Below are positions 63,001 to 64,000 of a stretch of DNA of 64,000 bases, in pieces. The stretch spans positions 1-64,000 of the forward strand of contig JAEVZS010000029.1 of assembly GCA_023392125.1 (NCBI GenBank). Direction: 5' to 3'. Within the stretch, counting starts at the first letter, position 1. The number at the start of each line of letters is the position of its first letter. Both the position numbers and the translations under genes were made by a program. The notes beneath the pieces are model-generated. The model saw only the letters and a list, made by a program, of their open reading frames with translations. It did not search any database and had not been told where the DNA came from. This DNA comes from Bacteroidota bacterium. GTDB lineage: Bacteria > Bacteroidota > Bacteroidia > Cytophagales > Cytophagaceae.

Positions 63001-64000
63001 TGTACCGTCTCCATCACTGTCTTTGTCCGGTGTACCGCACCCGCAGCTTCCCGGTTCCGTCTTATTCGGATCATTCGGGCACTGATCATAGCAGTCCGCA
63101 ACACCATCGCCATCCGAATCTGTATCAGGAGTGCCACAGCCACAGATACCCGGCTGGGTTTTGTTTGGATCAAAAGGACACGGATCTATACAATCCGGAG
63201 TACCGTCTCCATCGCTGTCTATATCCGGAATACCACATCCACAGACGCCCGGATCCGTTTTGGCAGGATCTGCCGGACAGGCGTCAGGCTGGCAATCATA
63301 TACCCCATCACCATCAGAATCCGTATCCGGCACATTACATCCGCAAATACCCGGAGATACCTTGTTCCGGTCTGTCGGACAGGCATCCAGACAGTCCACT
63401 ACTCCATCACCATCCGAGTCAGCATCCGCCCGGTCGCATCCGCAACTACCCGGTGTTGTTTTAGACGGGTTCTGCGGACATCCATCCTTGCAATCAGGCA
63501 CTCCGTCTCCATCACTATCTTTGTCAGAAACACCGCAACCACAAGCTCCCGGTTCTGTTTTATTCGGATCATTCGGGCAACGGTCACGACAGTCAGGGGA
63601 ACCATCTCCATCGCTATCCGCATCATCTACTCCGCAACCGCAGGCTCCTGGTACCGTCTTATTCGGGTCATTGGGACATTTGTCCTTACAATCTGCCACT
63701 CCGTCTCCGTCGCTGTCTGTATCCGCTACTCCGCAACCACAATCCCCTGGTTCTGTTTTGTCCGGATCTGCCGGACATTTATCCAGACAATCCGGAGTAC
63801 CGTCTCCATCCGCATCCGCGTTATCATCTTTTCCGCAGCCACATATACCAGGCTCTGTTTTTTTAGGATCCAGCGGACATTTATCCAGGACATTCGGGGT
63901 TCCGTCTCCATCCGCATCCTCCAGAGGAACATATTTTAACATGAGCGTATTCGCTCCGGAAAGTTCCAGACTAAAGTTTCCGAAAACCGAATTATGTTTC
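60019..64000 (-). CDS. Giant secreted adhesin-like protein with TSP3-type repeats, partial
   Basis: The frame runs without a stop to base 64000, so the 5' end is outside the window; the ATG at 63942 is probably internal. At least 1326 residues. Order from the N-terminal side: 14 tandem 33-residue repeats of the DSDGDGTPDC..D.CP.DP.KT.PG.CGCG type; a Cys-rich segment (about 475-570, RFRPNC-like and CCTITNVACK); a large beta region (YVIFFENDPELATAPAQRVE); Ig/fibronectin-like segment; cadherin-like pair (NDAPEYAGQL); Ig-like; and a T9SS sorting domain (IHVYPNPNNGVFRVDLS ... YVQKIRKE). Surface-displayed and probably calcium-stabilised. Confidence 0.85.
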   Translation of the reverse strand, partial: KHNSVFGNFSLELSGANTLMLKYVPLEDADGDGTPNVLDKCPLDPKKTEPGICGCGKDDNADADGDGTPDCLDKCPADPDKTEPGDCGCGVADTDSDGDGVADCKDKCPNDPNKTVPGACGCGVDDADSDGDGSPDCRDRCPNDPNKTEPGACGCGVSDKDSDGDGVPDCKDGCPQNPSKTTPGSCGCDRADADSDGDGVVDCLDACPTDRNKVSPGICGCNVPDTDSDGDGVYDCQPDACPADPAKTDPGVCGCGIPDIDSDGDGTPDCIDPCPFDPNKTQPGICGCGTPDTDSDGDGVADCYDQCPNDPNKTEPGSCGCGTPDKDSDGDGTPDCFDNCPENSGKTEPGVCGCDTPDNDSDGDGTLDCNDGCPSDPNKTDPGQCGCGVEDKDTDGDGTPDCQDRCPYDPQKTEPGKCGCYLPDDDSDGDGTPDYCLDKCPNDPEKTSEGACGCGNPDEDSDGDGTPDCNDQCPNDPKKIFRGYCGCNKTEIECLERCASPIFRPNCGGGPGMGNCCTITNVACKLLVGRKMCQKRCLGVALACMLRVPPGPWTAVAGGACAAACWVACDQGRMDLACDAVSDAICVPVYASCDPNEILGPIGYGEAAWVGKHEQLPYVIFFENDPELATAPAQRVEITQKLDSLVNPLSLRLGSFGFGPYVFEVPDNIANYTVTLDLTDSLDILLQVTAGVDIVRKEAFWLLQSIDPLTGLPPLDPMKGFLAVNDSSGIGQGYVSYRILPAAAAVTEDVIQAEASIVFDDNAPIITNTWFNTIDATHPVSWLEDLPSMTYDTTFTVSWSGSDVGSGIAAYQLFVSENGGPFAVYYSDSLAGTDYISATSVEFAGKRGSTYAFYIQAIDSTGNIEPLKTSAQEVHIVNENNTAPKFTLSENEISREEDFEETVIVYVLPGEVPEAEREQIVRYSVEPEVSELVNIVFDNHTGELRITSVKDKFGVQEFVIIANDGQAFNNLHSESLTVTVLPVNDAPEYAGQLANQWLTAGEEFSFTIPSGIFADADPDDQLRYSLSMEDGSELPAWLAFDPAGPTLSGLPEEAQVLVVRMTASDVSGMSASGTFTLTVTDGSVKAILYAEATAICEGTEVSFQIQPAQEMTEPVYSWFINDLIVEGAGDALFTTSGIRQGDRVSAVVSEASDPLQAGKTNVVTMTVRENPEPTVSIDGIVLTASDAESYQWYFNDQSLEYYQQAITVTENGVYQVEVTDEYGCKGKSERLEMVITDYTDRMESIGIHVYPNPNNGVFRVDLSNAAAERADIRIVDARGATMYTATGREIAGGQLAEIDIRYAPAGVYWMIVNLNGKNYVQKIRKE
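62524..63918 (-). repeat. 14 tandem 99-bp repeats (TSP3-like, Cys-rich)
   Basis: Fourteen coding units of 33-34 residues. Each has an Asp-rich calcium-loop motif (DSDGDGxPDC), then CPxDPxKTxPGxCGC, so four or five Cys per unit. Units differ at several positions, which argues against very recent copying. The antisense frames through this stretch are by-products of the repetition. Confidence 0.9.

Noticed and set aside
62703..63464. 253-codon plus-strand frame (His/Tyr/Pro-rich)
   Set aside because: It is antisense to the 99-bp repeats of the surface protein; its own repetitiveness is a by-product of the real frame.
62524..63918. Possible CRISPR-like regular repeat
   Set aside because: The 99-bp period is coding throughout, diverged between units and has no unique spacers.
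1..64000. tRNA, rRNA, transposase and integrase genes
   Set aside because: I looked for cloverleaf-type sequence and DDE/tyrosine-recombinase motifs and saw none that I could support.

Overview
The window comes from a member of the Bacteroidota. Several secreted proteins end in T9SS-type sorting domains, at least one promoter has the TTTG-N21-TAnnTTTG form of that phylum, and the accessory genes (FabV, DUF2911, DUF2147, ECF42 with a DGPF protein, membrane AraC regulators, split LanB) are typical of it. I cannot fix the genus. I see no tRNA, rRNA, CRISPR array, transposase or prophage gene.

Layout. 0-4.8 kb: a partial gene at the left edge, a junction where two facing genes have both lost their 3' ends, then a small regulon of an esterase-like hydrolase, an acetyltransferase and an AraC regulator, each preceded by the same 22-bp-spaced direct repeat. 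4.8-8.3 kb: a two-gene restriction-modification-like locus (Eco57I-class adenine methylase lacking the usual N-terminal nuclease, plus a separate small putative nuclease). 8.5-12.6 kb: MerR regulator and two SDR-like genes, then a Tat-signal thioredoxin-reductase-like protein and a methyltransferase. 12.7-27.7 kb: a class I lanthipeptide locus. On the minus strand it runs lanA, lanC, C39 peptidase/ABC transporter, HlyD adaptor, LanB N-part, LanB C-part; a plus-strand methyltransferase converges on it; divergent from that methyltransferase is an operon of three secreted or lipid-anchored proteins. 28-30.5 kb: a cold-shock group (DEAD-box helicase, small basic protein, CspA) and MgtC. 30.9-46.2 kb: mixed metabolic, regulatory and stress genes (aldo/keto reductase, T9SS protein, DGPF/ECF42 pair, hydrolase, AraC, MBL hydrolase, DUF2911, Crp plus SMR, DUF1801, AlkC, DUF4272, truncated GNAT, DUF2147). 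46.4-56.3 kb: a Fic protein and two divergent three-gene groups of mostly unknown function. 56.3-64 kb: luciferase-like monooxygenase, FabV, a HAMP/PAS protein and a giant secreted protein with 14 Cys-rich Asp-rich repeats that runs off the right edge.

Most notable system. The lanthipeptide methyltransferase (16743-18155) belongs by its motifs to the N2227/carnosine N-methyltransferase family, whose known member methylates the imidazole of histidine. The candidate core peptide begins with a His-Glu-Thr-His segment if cut at Gly-Ser. I infer that the product may be a histidine-methylated lanthipeptide. A 17-bp palindrome, TTGCAACAnTGTTGCAA, occurs twice in the lanA promoter, twice in the divergent promoter between the methyltransferase and the T9SS operon, and once before the thioredoxin-reductase-like gene. 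This suggests that all four transcription units share one regulator that is not encoded here.
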